Assembly (NCBI GenBank): GCA_963971575.1
Contig: OZ020616.1
Span: 37,676,306 to 37,740,305, forward strand
Direction: 5' to 3'
DNA: 64,000 bases
DNA from: Liopterus haemorrhoidalis
Taxonomy: Eukaryota > Arthropoda > Insecta > Coleoptera > Dytiscidae
Shown: piece by piece, positions 11,478 through 22,944 of the stretch
Layout: every line of letters starts with the position of its first letter
Numbering within the stretch: position 1 is the stretch's first letter
Position numbers and translations under genes: made by a program
The notes under the pieces: model-generated
What the model was told of the DNA's origin: nothing
The model's database searches: none
Seen by the model: the letters and a program-made list of their open reading frames with translations, nothing else

Positions 11478-12290
11478 GTGTTCTAGATCTTCTCGCCGGA
11501 GCATAAGGTCCTTACAAACTCGCGCCATCGGGTTCTGTGAAGATTGAGCCTTTTCATCTCGCGCCAGGTAGTTCGGTAGGCGTCAAGTTCTTTATGTATC
11601 GTTCTCTTCCATATGAATGCAGGGCGACCTCTACGACGGCTTTCCTGAGGGTTCCACTCTAGTGCCATCCTGAAGATATCATTTACTGCCTTTCGGAGTG
11701 TATGGCCAGGCCAATTTCACTTTAATTCCTGGATTTCCAAGTGGATAGGTTTTGTGTTGTCGATTCCCAAAGATGAGTATTGGAAATATGGTCTGACCAA
11801 GTAATGCGAATATTCTGCGAAGAGATCTGTTAATAAAAACTTGGAGTTTATGGGTAATTTCCTTTAGTAATTTTCCAAGTTTCCATGGTGCTATACATCA
11901 GAACAGATTTAACATTGGTTTTAAATATGCATATCTCAGTGTTACGAGAGATCTTATTAGATTTCCAGACATCGTGCAGCAAGCTGAATGCTTGTTGAGC
12001 TTGAAGTATTCTGCTGTTCATGTTCATCAAAGTTCTTCCATCTCTCGGTACTGCACTACCGATGTAGCAGAATTCTTCCATGTCTTCTAATCTTTCGACG
12101 CTTATGGAAAATCGTTTGATATTATTACTGTCAATCCACATTAAGTTGGTTTTCACCTTATTTATGCTTAAGCCAATTAAATTAGCAAAACAACTTTCAA
12201 GTTTGGCTTGCATATCTTCGTAACTATGTGGCCAAAGGCATATATTGTCTGCATAACTCAAATCTTTCAAACGATTTTGGAAGTTCTACT
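11478..12290 (-). pseudogene. Non-LTR retrotransposon RT and C-terminal tail, family A copy 1
   Basis: On the minus strand the upstream part has the RT palm motif as DLSYADNICL (usual YADD, here N), followed by thumb-like text (EFCYIGSAV, SRILQAQQAFSLL, KISRNTEICIFKTNVKSVL). The tail at 11483-11668 reads MALEWNPQESRRRGRPAFIW then WREMKRLNLHRTRWREFV, typical of RTE-like non-LTR C-termini. The parts are in different frames, so indels have broken the gene. The second catalytic Asp of YADD is lost. The same family occurs on the plus strand at 42250-43162. Confidence 0.85.
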
Positions 12291-12559
12291 ATATTCTTTT
12301 ATGTTCAATGAGAGCATTACGAAGAATCCAGTTGAACTAGGTATTAAATAATAGAGGATACACTAGCGAGCCTTACATATTTAGATTAAGCTACTAAAAA
12401 ATTTAGTTAGACCATTGATAACCAATATTCAAGCTTTTTAAACATTCCGTTATAAAAATGCATTAAGTGTTAATCCTTACGCAGCTTACGGCCAATTTTT
12501 ACATCGTTTCCTTTTTCTTAAACTTTCTTGCGAACTGGTGTAGTGTTGATGTCATCATA

Positions 12560-13854
12560 TTACGCAGATCTTGGATATGAATATATAATTCTTTATTTCC
12601 CCTAGGCCATGCGGCGTTTAGGGTTTTAACTAGTACATTGGAAAATCATATAATAATAAAATAATACATTTTATGACATTCTTTCTTCTTCTTCTTCTAC
12701 ATTCTTCCTCCGGTGTTCCTCTCTTTCTTCCTATTCTCTTTTCGGCTTCCGTCTCCGGTCTCCTTACTTCTTGACTCCAGTTCTTCTTCTCCTCTTTCTT
12801 CACTTCTCTTCCCTCTTTTCATTCCTCCTCCTTTGCCTCTCTCTTTCTTCCTGTTGTCAGTTCTGTCTTGCCTCCATCTTTCCTCGAGTACTCTCACCCA
12901 CCTTTCTCCCTTTCCTTCTTCACTCAACAGCTCCTTTATCTCTCCCTCCCATTTTGTTATCTTTCCACATCTTTTCGTTAGGTGTTCCAAGGATTCTTGC
13001 TTCTCCCTGCACATTCTGCATATCCTATCCTCTGGTTTTGCCCAATACCTATTACTCCGTTCTTCATTTCCACATCTTAACCTAGCAATCCTTCTAACTC
13101 TGCCAGCTGCCTTTCCTCTCCTCCCTTTCAAATATTTAGGTATTTCTACCGTCCTTATCTCTCTATACATTTTCACATTCCTTGAGTTGTCTATTCTTAC
13201 TGTTCTTTCCGGCTCCTGTACCTCCTTGTCTCTCCTCCTCAATTCTTCTACCTCGTTTCTTCCTCCATTTCTCTTTCACTCAGCTTCCCTTATGTCCATC
13301 CCACATCTCCAATAATACTCTTTCCTTGTTTCTCCCCATTCCGACAGTTTACTCTTTTGTTCTTCCTTCATTCTTTCTTCCCAGCCTTCTCTTAATATCT
13401 TCATTCTTTCGTCCCTTCTGATTTTCTTCTCGTACTTCGCCGCCCTCGCCCCGGCTCCTACTCTCAGCTTTTCCCTCTTCATTTCCTCTCTCACTATATA
13501 TCCTGGTGTCGTTCTGTCTAATCCCATAATCCATCTCATGTATCCCTTTTGTACCCTTTCTACTATCTCCCATTCTTTCCATCGCCATATCTCTACTCCG
13601 TACATGAGGATACTCTTTACTATCCCGTCAAACAATTTCATCCTCCACCTGTTATCGTCGTCAAATCTCCTCTCTCCTATGCTCAATAGCTTCCCCATAA
13701 CCATTCTTGCTTTCTTCACCCTTTCTCTAACATGCTGCACTGCTCTGTTGTTCCTCGTTATAACATCTTGGATCTTGGATATGAATTTCGGTTTTATTTT
13801 TATAGAAAAATGCATACATTTTACGTAAATTATTATCTGAAAAATATCGCACAC
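12560..13854 (-). pseudogene. Non-LTR retrotransposon ORF2 C-terminal half, family B copy 1
   Basis: Minus-strand translation (13854 to 12697) is K/R/E-rich. It has RT-thumb text (DGIVKSILMYGVEIWRWKEW, VQKGYMRWIMGLDRTTPGYI) and then a late zinc-knuckle-like motif CRMCREKQESLEHLTKRC (C-X2-C-X8-H-X4-C). One in-frame TGA at 13276-13278 splits otherwise continuous coding sequence, so the copy is dead but fairly young. The 3' UTR reaches about 12580; its GGCGTTTAGGG block is inverted at 56774. The plus-strand ORFs here are CT-rich shadows. Related pieces are at 36130-37817 and 56335-56715. Confidence 0.85.
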
Positions 13855-14331
13855 TTCGATGATAAATGAAAATTTACAAAGAAGCTAGTTGAATTAATTA
13901 GCATCCGTGGAAAAGAATTCAGCTTCTTTCTAAACTAAAATTATCACTTCATGAATCGTAGATATGAGATTTTCTTGAGCGTAACAAAATGTAACCAACC
14001 ACAAAATTTCGTAGTAATTATAAATATGTATTCGATCAAAAAACAATGAACACATCATTTATATTATCTTTGGTTTTACACGTCAATTCTTGGTTAACAC
14101 ATCCGGCAACATTCCACAGATTGTGAAAATCGTGTTGCAAAAGAAGAAACAGCTGGAACGATATGTCAATAATAAAACTACTCAAAGTAATGCGTTACAT
14201 GCAATACTTACAGTTTCTACATGTTTACATTATTACATATTTAAAACATAGATTTTTTACAGCAGGCGTGATACGCAACAACAATCCCTTAAATTAACCA
14301 ATTAGAAGAAAATGATTATTAGATATTATAC
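13855..14331. other. AT-rich spacer
   Basis: No ORF, RNA gene or TE terminus is recognised between the family B element and the hAT element at 14332. Confidence 0.5.
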
Positions 14332-14395
14332 CAGTGTTTCTCAACCTTTTCTGGCATGAGACTCCCCAAAATAACTTAAATATTGTCTGCGGCCC

Positions 14396-14431
<36 letters not shown>

Positions 14432-14492
14432 ATAGGGCTATAATGGACCTTAGCGCCTCCTAAGAAACTTATTTTGAAAATTATGTACATGT

Positions 14493-14559
<67 letters not shown>

Positions 14560-15877
14560 CAGGAGCTAGGGCAAAGGAAAAACTTTAACCACAAAAAATT
14601 GTTTTATTATTAAGTCTTACAAAAGAAATATGCAGATGGTCTGCTGCAGCAGAAAGTTAATTATTTTATTGATTGTACCAGTACAACAAATATTTTTAAG
14701 AGCAGGTTCTAACTTATAAATTGTTGTTGCTATACCAATATAATTCAATATTCATTTAGTCAATAATCGGGATTTATGAAAATGATTTAAAAAATAGTTT
14801 TGTTTCTCCGATAGTTATAGCCGATAGTGTATGCATGTATGTGTTTCTATATTGTCCATAGAAGCACATTCTACATAACAATGACTTACATTATAAAATT
14901 AACAAAAATTTCTACAAATACCTTTCCAGTCGCTCCAATTTTGATCTGCATGGAGTCCAAACACTAAAGTCCACACTATAACACACTATTTCAAGTGTTT
15001 TCTGCACTTTAAGCACTTAAAAATAACTAAAAACGTCAGAAAAAAATGAAGACGCCACTTGCAAAAATCACGTATCACTACATATCAAGATGGTTAATCC
15101 TGATAAAGCTCATTAAGGAATATAGTCATTAACAATTAATACATAAGGAACAGAATTGCTTAAAATAATTCTTTATGAGAATAAACACATATATTAATAT
15201 TTTATCAATAGTATACAGGTGGCTGAAATTGAACTACCGGGCCCAATACACTATTTTTTTATTATTGAAAATGAGGTATAACGTTAAATTTGGAAGTTAC
15301 TTGGTACTACATGATCTAAAATAGTTTATATTTTGTTACTTTGTATCTTTATATAAATAGTTATACATTTTGATTGAGGATTTGTTAAAATTTCAGAGCT
15401 ATAGCGTTGGAGACACGGCCTATATGGTAAAATGGGAGGATAGAGGTGATAAGAGGATGACTTTTGGGCTATCAATGATAATTCTGAGATCTCAGAAAGG
15501 GATGAAAATTACTATTGGAAGTATAATGGAGTTATCTCTCGAGAATTTTATACAGGTTAATTTTTTTATTTACGGGTTCATTTGGAGGGCTAAGGTCTCC
15601 CCCCCGGGCATTATGACCTTAAGGCCCGGTCTTTCCACCTTCATTTAAACTACTATATTAGTTTAAATTAGTTGTCAAACTAAGTATAATTTATTTTATT
15701 TAAGTTTAAAAAGTATATTTTAATGAATATAAATGTCATATATTTATGAATATATCTTGCAAAATTGAGCATTTTTCTATTATAATTTCATGCTTCGATT
15801 TTATATGACTTCGCGGTCCCCCGACGAAGCTTTCATGGCCCTCCATGGGGCCGCGGCCCCCCGGTTGAGAAACGCTG
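14332..15877. mobile_element. hAT-type non-autonomous element, CAGNGTTTCTCAACC family, long copy
   Basis: The left TIR is CAGTGTTTCTCAACC and the right TIR, inverted, CAGCGTTTCTCAACC. This is the CAGNG type of hAT (Charlie/Buster-like) ends. The subterminal GC-rich text (TGGCATGAGACTCCCC; GACTTCGCGGTCCCCCGACG) is shared with the 453-bp copy at 16968-17420. The flanking octamers TATTATAC and ATTTACAC match only 5/8, so the duplication has decayed. The interior has AT and GT microsatellites and no transposase; the 92-codon ORF at 15370-15648 has no transposase features. Confidence 0.75.
14399..14557. repeat. (AT)n and (GT)n microsatellites
   Basis: A 30-base AT run at 14399-14428 is followed by about 66 bases of GT-type repeat at 14491-14557, both inside the hAT element. 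Confidence 0.9.
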
Positions 15878-15907
15878 ATTTACACTAGTATTTCTCAAAC
15901 TAGTCCA

Positions 15908-16257
15908 GTGCCGCACCCAGGAATTTGTGTTGGGGGGGGGCTGAAGATAAAATAATTTAAATTATGAATAAGGTTTACACTTCTAAATTATCTAAAAAAA
16001 AAGGTCCTCGCTTCGAAAATACAAAGTGATGACTTAAAACAAAAAAGGTTTAGGTTTCTAAAATACAAATGACGACCTAAAAAAAATGTCCTTGCTTCGG
16101 CAATACAAAATGATGACCTAAAAAAAGGTCCTCACTTCTAAAATACAAGTGACGACCTAAAAAAAAAAAGATCCTTATCTCTATTTTTAAAATTTTCTAG
16201 TGTGTTTGTGTGTTTTTATTTTTATTTCCGTCCTTCTTATGGGGGCCCGGGCCGCTT
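15908..16257. repeat. Minisatellite-bearing MITE remnant (GGTCCTCRCTTC units)
   Basis: It starts with a hAT-like CAGTGCCGCACCCAGG. About four units then follow, combining AAAAAGGTCCTCGCTTC with AATACAA(A)GTGATGACCT, with period about 45 bp. It ends in GC-rich GGGGGCCCGGGCCGCTTCTG. The unit is the same family as those at 35318-35499, 52482-53037 and 57905-57970. No matching flanking duplication is seen, so the boundaries are approximate. Confidence 0.5.
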
Positions 16258-16343
16258 CTGATCTCCAGGCACAATATACGGATCATCAGAAAATGTAAGA
16301 ATAACAACCTGGTAAAACATAAAAATATCAGAAATCTTATAGA

Positions 16344-16616
16344 TTGCTGAGCGTGAATAGATCTGTTCATAAAGTCATTCTCAACGGTAGAGAAGGTAAA
16401 TTCTCCGTTTCTAGACCGCCGGTCATTGATATTAAACCCACGTGGTCAGACATTTTGATCGGTCCTATTATCCCTGTATTAACAGGTACTCATTTAGATA
16501 TTATTATAAACATTACTCAATACGTATGCGTTATGTTATTGAGTTATTATAAACCAGGCTTAATATGTGCAGCTTTATGTATGTTAAGTTGGATACATAA
16601 TGCATTTATTATTTGA
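16344..16616 (+). other. 90-codon ORF of unknown nature
   Basis: The first half is mixed-composition (VHKVILNGREGKFSVSRPPV) and the second half hydrophobic (ICAALCMLSWIHNAFII). Base composition is somewhat higher in GC than the flanks. I do not recognise a family. It could be an exon or TE-derived sequence, or chance. An AG/GT step at about 16483-16486 (CAGGTACT) could be a splice donor, but no partner exon is seen. Confidence 0.2.
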
Positions 16617-16930
16617 TGGCTGTAGATAAATAATGTTTTACAAATTAGTGGCTGGATAATGTGGTTCAATCACACAACTAACAAAATAAAGTTAAACAAA
16701 TTCTAGAATACATGTTTTCATAATATTATACAACATAGATGTAAAGAATAAGTATCCTTATGCTTGTTACATCCGCTGTACTTCATATATGAACGGCATC
16801 CTTATCTCATAAAAGCAGAAGTTTTTTTAAGAATTAAACCATCAAATTATAATAACTATAAAATAATGTCATAAAATTTCTACCTGATATAACAATATAT
16901 TACGATTTAAATATATAATCACTGTTTATA

Positions 16931-17638
16931 TGAGGCCTTTTTTTATTTTTACAAACGACCACTAGATCAGAGTTTCTCAACCTTTTCTGGCCTGGGACCC
17001 CCCCGAAATTATATAAATATTGTCTGCGGCCTCCCTATACTATGATGTATCAAGATGCGAACATGATTTTTTTCGAAAAAGCGACATGTGAGCAAGAAAA
17101 CTTTTGAACTAAAATTTAACCATAAAATTGAATGGTTGTATTGAAATTTTCCGGAAAAAACCGGAAGTACAGGATATCAAGGACAATTTCGAATTTTTAA
17201 ATGGGAACGTATTTCATATTGGATCTTTTATTTATGTTTATTTTATATATGTTATGAAAGGTATATTTTTATGAATATAAATGTAAGATATTAATAAATA
17301 TGGATAAAATTTATACCTTGCAAGATTGAGTGCATTTTTATTATATTTTCATGTTTCGATTTTGTATGACTTCGCGCCCCCCCGACGAAGCCTTCACGGC
17401 CCCCCGGTTGAGAAACGCTGCACTAGATGGCAATATTGAAATGTGTCATTACTATATTCGTAAAATTCGTATTGTGAAATCAGTGGCAGCTTATAAATTG
17501 ACCGAGTAGTTTGTTAACAGTGAGCGTTAAAAAGAAAACAAGTTTGTGAAAAAATGTATATTACTCGTGAAGGTTTTCGTTGGATGATTTTTTACGATTT
17601 TAGTAAAGGGCTAACTCAACAACATTGCATAGATTCGC
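16931..17638 (+). mobile_element. Mariner 5' fragment, interrupted by a hAT MITE
   Basis: A TA at 16929-16930 is followed by a mariner TIR (TGAGGCC...TTTTTACAAACGACC) like that of the element at 32072. The copy is broken at 16968-17420 by a MITE and resumes to about 17638. It includes the start of the transposase (ITREGFRWMIFYDFSKGLTQ). The end is abrupt: the next base begins a Helitron helicase fragment, so the rest of the mariner is gone. Confidence 0.85.
16968..17420. mobile_element. hAT MITE (CAGNGTTTCTCAACC family) with perfect 8-bp duplication
   Basis: The ends are CAGAGTTTCTCAACC and, inverted, CAGCGTTTCTCAACC. CACTAGAT flanks it exactly on both sides (16960-16967 and 17421-17428). 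The intact mariner copy at 32100 (CGACCACTAAATGGCAATA) gives the pre-insertion sequence. At 453 bp with no ORF, it shares both ends with the 1546-bp element at 14332-15877. Confidence 0.92.
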
Positions 17639-17640
17639 AT

Positions 17641-17838
17641 CAGATATGGCACTTGATGATTAATAAGTCGCAGGGTCAAACCCTGAATATGGCTCGCGTT
17701 GATTAGCGGAGTCCATGTTTCTTGCATGGGCAATTATAAGTAGCGTGTTCCCGTATCAGTGCTAGCAACAACCTTTACCTGCTAGCGCCTAATGGTGATA
17801 CAAAAATATTGTTCATAAAGAGGCTCTGCGATAAGTAA
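17641..17838 (+). pseudogene. Helitron Rep/helicase, C-terminal PIF1-like helicase fragment
   Basis: The single frame reads MINKSQGQTLNMARVD, stop, RSPCFLHGQL, stop, VACSRISASNNLYLLAPNGD to a TAA. This is the end of the SF1 helicase domain of Helitron proteins: the INKSQGQTL motif, then the HGQLYVACSR motif VI with its Arg. The two internal stops replace a Leu-type codon and the Tyr of QLYVA, so it is a decayed fragment of 66 codons. Nothing upstream of the last helicase motifs is present. Confidence 0.85.
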
Positions 17839-18086
17839 TCTTGTTCAGTTTAATCCTGGCCTTTCACATGTTTATAGTATTGTCTTCTATCCGGTTACCT
17901 AATTACAAGTGGTATGTTGTAAGTTCTAAAAATATATGGGTCGAGGCAGCCAGGTTTTGACAAAAACCACATTTTTGTATGTAAAGCTCATTAACCTTGA
18001 ATTCTGTATAATATACTAAGCCCCATTTACCCAAAATTGTAAGTTAATCTAAAAAAATTTATGTGAAGTTTGAATTTTCACGCATT
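17839..18086. other. Spacer before TRB copy 2
   Basis: Sequence after the helicase stop with no CTAG-type Helitron terminus that I can identify. The last part (ATGTGAAGTTTGAATTTTCA) matches the flank of other TRB copies. Confidence 0.4.
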
Positions 18087-18528
18087 CAGGGTTTTGTAGG
18101 TATTTAATAAGTGTAAGTCAAAAGAATTCTGGATGTCCAAGACAAAAAAAAATCTATAATTACATCAAAATCAACTGATTTTTGATAATTATTTTTATTC
18201 GATATTTGAGTATTAAGAGCTTCCATTTAAAGTTTAACCACTTTCAGGTAAAGAGTGGGAGACAGTGATTTTTTTAGTATATTTTTGGGGGAAAAAATTG
18301 AAAAAATATACCCATTACATACGGTCCAATTATTTCAAGAAAAAAATAAATAAATAAAAACTACTTTTTGTTCCTTAATCTACATTTTAAGAGCACATAT
18401 GTTTCTACGTAAATCGTTCGTACTACGTTTCGTAATCTACGTTTTAATCTACATTTTAAATACGATACCACACAATAAATTTTAAAAACAATTGTTTTTT
18501 CGACGACACAAAAAAAATCTACATAGGT

Positions 18529-19073
18529 ATATAACTCTGCTTCCGCCGTTTTTTTCGATATTCGAGACTTTATTGTAAAAAACTGGTTATACATTTATGA
18601 TTCACAGTATTGTCCATCGCAATGATCGTGCCAATTCTTCTTGACTTTGACAAGAGTCTTCATCAAGTAATGCCTCCAATTTTGCATCTTCGAAAACGTT
18701 TTTTCTTCCATCACTATACCGGTCTTCGACGTGAAAATCACCGTTCTTGAAGCGTTGAAACCACTCACGACACGTTCTTTCACTAATAGCGGCCTCATCG
18801 TAAGTATTTGAAAGCATTCGATGAGCCTCAGCCGCGGATTTCTTCATACTGAAGCAGAAAATTAAAACCTCCCACAAATGACGAGAATTTGGCTCGTAAA
18901 CTGACATTTTCAATCGAGAATAACTTTATGATGCAAACACAAATTGACTAATGTTTTTATGGGGTTATTTTGACAGATGCCAAGTTTATTGCATGACGTC
19001 TATGATCTATTTATTTCGACCACTACTTACCGCTAAAGTCATCTATAGGAAAACGGCGGAAGCAAAGTTGTAC
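18529..19073 (-). mobile_element. Internally deleted mariner (second mariner family)
   Basis: The terminal arms are TATAACTCTGCTTCCGCCG at the left and, inverted, TACAACTTTGCTTCCGCCG at the right. About 160 bp of 5' UTR separates the right TIR from the transposase ATG at 18913 (minus strand), a typical mariner distance. At about 545 bp instead of about 1.3 kb, most of the transposase is missing. It sits inside TRB copy 2. Confidence 0.75.
18602..18913 (-). pseudogene. Mariner transposase N-terminal domain, truncated
   Basis: The 103-codon frame has the paired helix-turn-helix region of mariner transposases: FCFSMKKSAAEAHRML, TCREWFQRFKNGDFHVEDR, LEALLDEDSCQSQEELARSL. The translation stops right after this domain, and the catalytic DDE/D region is absent. 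It could still bind its TIRs if expressed, but there is no evidence of that. The family differs from the 32072 mariner. Confidence 0.85.
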
Positions 19074-20275
19074 ACCAATATATTTTTCGAAAAACTTATC
19101 TGTCAAAAATTCCTTTTGAATTATTCCGGTTTCCATCTTTCAGATTTTTACATCAACCCCTCTGGGATATAGGGTGGGGGACAAAAGTTTTTCTACATAT
19201 TTTTAAAAATCCCATAAGAAAAATTGATTTTTCAATAATAAAAATTTGCTTCTTTATTCGCGCATTAACAGGTTTCATTTAATACCCCAATAAAATTTCA
19301 CGTCTTAATGTCCATTTCACGTCTTAATGTCCATTGGATGTTGTATAACTGTCAAAATACTTGTTTTTGAAAAGGTTTAAAAGGAGCTTTCAAAAGTTTT
19401 GGAAAATGCACGTATATGCTACAAATGAATGTCATAACTCATCAAACATAGGAAAAACTATGGGTACTATTATTCACCCCTTTAGGAGTGGATTGGGATG
19501 AAATCGTGAATGTCTGTTTTAAACATTTGTATGAGTAACCTTTGCAAGCAAAAAAGGTAGTGATTTAACGAAGTCATTGAACTATGATGAAGTTATTAAG
19601 GAATATGCCGAGCGAAAGTCAGAAAAATGCGTAATTAATAATTTTAAAATTTAATAATCTGTTATTGTCATTGTATTATATTTAATTTCATTGTGATTGT
19701 ACTTAATATATGTTTAATGAAAATGCAATAAATAATTTTGATACTTTAATATTCTTGTTTGTACTTCTTAATACATATATTTAATATAAATCTTATAAAT
19801 AATAATTAACCTTTAATACTTTCTTTTTTTTTATTTATTTTTTATTGAAACATGTGTAGGGCTCCTTGGTATTTTTAAGCCCTGGGCCCCCAAAAAGCTA
19901 GATCCGCCCCTGCGTACAGACAGTCAGACAGTCTGTCTTTCTGTCCAATTAGAAAGTCTGTGCAATTAGGATATATGTGTGATAGACATGCCTATAATTA
20001 AAAGACTTTAAATTTGTTATAACTTTCTTTTGAAAAAAGGGCAAGCAATATTAAATCAGAGAAAAGCACAAAAAATTTGTGTTTAAGTGGAAATGCAATT
20101 TTCCCTATGACCGGAAAGCGTGCAGGGGTTTAGTACCATCCCTTTTTTGTTGTCACAGGGTAAACATTCTCTCCTCCAAAAGGCATGCTGTATGAAATCG
20201 GAGACCAAAAACTGTCATGAGCTCCCGGTCTATGACGTTATAAGGGTTTTTTGGTGGTCATACCTACAAAACCCT

Positions 20276-20971
20276 TAAAAATGATTTTAGAAAATTAACA
20301 ATAATTTATTGATAAATCACAGGTCTTCATGAAATATCCGGAAACAAGATAAACCATAAAATGAATGTTGCACAAAACGTAACTGCGGAACTCCGTCATC
20401 CAATTCAAATTTCAACAGCTCAGTTTTCACAGAGCCAGAACGTGCAATTAAAGTTAGGATCCGAGTGAACGCTGGCCGGAAATTAAAGGGTATGTCTGTC
20501 TGCTGTACCCGTTCGCCGCTGCCGGTTCATGCTCGTAGATCGAGCGATGCGAGCGCCGTGATCGCCTCATCGGAACATAGGCGGTGCCGACATTAAATAT
20601 TACAGGAGTCAGCTTCAAATACGATATTTAGGAGTGTTAACTGTATATTAGAGGATGTACATTTTAATACCGAGTATTAACACGCGAGATCAATAAACGA
20701 ACCGATGTAATTTACTTCGTTAATGTTACCGCCAATGACGAATAATACAAGTATTTACAGGATGAACCTATTATTTTCGACTACTCACCTCTTTTAACTT
20801 CTAATAAGAAAGTAATGCCGACAGGCGTACTGAAGAAATATATCCTCTATAAAAATACTAAGACCATGCTCTAGCAATTTATTGTCTAGGTTACACTGTG
20901 TCAGTAACACGTACGAGTTACTAAAATTAAGCACTAAAATATTAAATACGAACACATAATTTAGTATAGTT
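20276..20971. other. Spacer with GC-richer segment, no recognised gene
   Basis: At 20450-20600 there is a GC-richer, CpG-containing segment (CCGTTCGCCGCTGCCGGTTC, GAGCGATGCGAGCGCCGTG) that I cannot assign to a family. No ORF supports a gene. Confidence 0.4.
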
Positions 20972-21084
20972 GCGTCGGCGAATCAACGCAGTTACGTCAC
21001 ACGACGTAACAAACGACTGTATTGTCTGGAACAACGTAATTGTTTGTTACGTCGTGTGACGTAACTGCGTTGATTCGCCGACGC
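20972..21084. mobile_element. Hairpin MITE with perfect 43-bp arms
   Basis: Positions 20972-21014 (starting GCGTCGGCGAATCAACGCAG) are the exact reverse complement of 21042-21084, with a 27-base loop. TAGTATA occurs on both sides (20962-20968 and 21086-21092) and may be a 7-bp target duplication, but it is self-complementary enough that it could instead be part of the TIR. There is no ORF. The perfect arms imply recent arrival or gene conversion. Confidence 0.8.
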
Positions 21085-21198
21085 TAGTATACTAAATACC
21101 ATTATATTATTATTATTAATAAATAAATAGCCTTTTGAAATTCATACTGGAGTCAAACAAGGAGATGCTACCTCACTTTTGCTGTTTAACCTCGTGCT

Positions 21199-22944
21199 TA
21201 GGGTTGCCAGATTGCCAAACCTAATAGCCGAACAGACCAGCCAGTTTGGCCGGACGTTTGGGTGAAAAAGCCGGACACCCTACATTATTGAAGATTTCGT
21301 TTCTCAGTATTAATAGGTACGACAAAAATTTTTTATGTAGAATCAAGCTTTTTTGATTATTACCATAAATCTTGTTAAATTCTAATGAAAAATAAATAAA
21401 AAATAAATAAAACGCCAAATCAGTCTAAATAATTTATTATTAATCAGTCAAATAAAGTCATCAGTCAAAATTATATTCTAGGTAAACATTTATCAACATT
21501 TTTAAATTCTTGTTAAATTAAATAAAGGCAATTGCACAAATAAGTCTTATTTACTTGCTATTACTTTCCAAAGCAAAACAAAATAAAAAAAAATCTAAAC
21601 AAAACAAAAACAATAAAAATAATTATTCGTATTTTTGGTTGGCAGAAATCTGCTTTAAAAGCTCAGTTTCTTTCAAATTGCAATGTTTTAAATTAAATTC
21701 TACTACCAACATTTTAGCTACAGTGTTAACATGTAATCTGTTGCGTTCTTGTGACCATCGCTGACCTATCAAGGAAAAAACTCTTTCAACGTTTGCGTTA
21801 TGTCCTGGGATCGCAAAGTAATACTGACAAATAGTTAGGAATTCTGAAAAACAATCTGGATTACTCATTGATTTAAAATAGGCTACCCATTTCTTGTGTG
21901 CTAACAGCTTCTTGAAATTAACGTTCTCTTTGTTATTGTTCAGAAAACTTTTAAGGTTTTGCAGTTGATCAAAACATTTGCTATCGTCAACTTTAACGTT
22001 GTTTTGTAATAGGATACTTATAGTATTGAAAACTTGATTCCATTCAGGAACATCTTTTAAAGTCATCCATGTGAAATGTTTTGTGTCTTTGTATAAGTTT
22101 TCAGTCCAAGATCGTAAATATTGTACTGCAATAATGTACATGTTTTAATATCCTCTTTGAACGCAGTCACCTGTTCAGAATTTTCGTTGTTGTCTTTGAA
22201 TTTACGCAAAATAGAAGTCACTTTCAGTGGACAAAAGTCTTGTTCAATCCTTGCATTTATGCTATTCATTATCTCAGAACAGTTTTCTAATTTCATTTCT
22301 AACCTCATTTACAGAAACATCAGCCTCCTTTGTATCTTTGATGCGATTTTGATAAATGGCCATGAAAGAATGAACAGCCCAAAAATAGGCTTCGTTAAGG
22401 TCATTGTCAAAAAATTCTCTCAAGGTTCTGGATGCATTATTCTTTTCCTTTTTCAGAAAATATGACTTAAGGGGCTCAAACATTTGTAAAATCCTTCCTA
22501 TTGCTGGGAAGACACTCAGCCAGCGCGTCTTTGAATGATAAAGTATTTGTTTGAAAAGAATGTCTAATTCTGAGCTAATACTTTTGAGTTCCTCTGTACG
22601 TACGGTAAATGTAGCAAAATGGTTGTGAATCTGCATGACAATACTTTCAAGACACAATGGCAAGGAATCAAGAGCACTATGGACAGAATTATTGAAAATA
22701 TGTACAACACAGCCGACTCCAATAATATTCTGATTATTCGTTAGAGATTTTAATTTAAAGAAAACATTATTTTGTTTTCCTCTGTCTTTGCTCGCTTGCG
22801 ATCGGCCTCGCTCGGCGCTCGCTCGTTTGCGAAATATAAAAAGCCTAACAAAAGCCGGACAAGCCGGACACCGTTTATTTTGGCCGGACACGCAATTAAA
22901 AAGCCTAACTATGTCCTACTTTATCCGAACGCCTGGCAACCCTA
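21199..22944 (-). mobile_element. hAT transposon with 12-bp TIRs and 8-bp target duplication
   Basis: The element starts TAGGGTTGCCAG and ends CTGGCAACCCTA, perfect 12-bp TIRs. CTCGTGCT flanks both sides (21191-21198 and 22945-22952). It lies inside the family C RT gene. Subterminal repeats of GCCGGACA-type text occur at both ends. It is 1746 bp, short for an autonomous hAT, and carries a decayed transposase on the minus strand. Confidence 0.95.
21623..22891 (-). pseudogene. hAT transposase, frameshifted and N-terminally short
   Basis: On the minus strand, three overlapping frames (22891-22274, 22308-22063, 22141-21623) together cover the C-terminal half of a hAT transposase. The first has GVGCVVHIFNN...SKTRWLSVFPAI. 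The last ends in the hAT dimerisation region (SNPDCFSEFLTICQYYFAIP, then NANVERVFSLIGQRW). Frame changes near 22290 and 22110 break it. There is no N-terminal BED finger, as the ORF begins close to the TIR. This is a non-functional relic of the ZMYM/ZNF862-like hAT type. Confidence 0.88.

Larger units (their letters stand above)
18087..20275. repeat. TRB repeat copy 2, interrupted
   Basis: The left end is CAGGGTTTTGTAGGTAT and the right end ATACCTACAAAACCCT near 20259-20275. Internal TRB text appears at 19120-19190 (CCGGTTTCCATC, CTGGGATATAGGGTGGGGGAC). A deleted mariner occupies 18529-19073. A hAT-like terminus (inverted CAGGGGCGGATCTAGC) ends near 19912, so at least one more insertion is included. 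The boundaries of the intervening 19300-19900 region are unclear. Confidence 0.45.

Noticed and set aside
12713..13315. 200-codon Ser/Leu/Phe-rich plus-strand ORF
   Set aside because: It is the antisense shadow of the K/E/R-rich LINE ORF on the minus strand, which has recognisable RT-tail and zinc-knuckle motifs.
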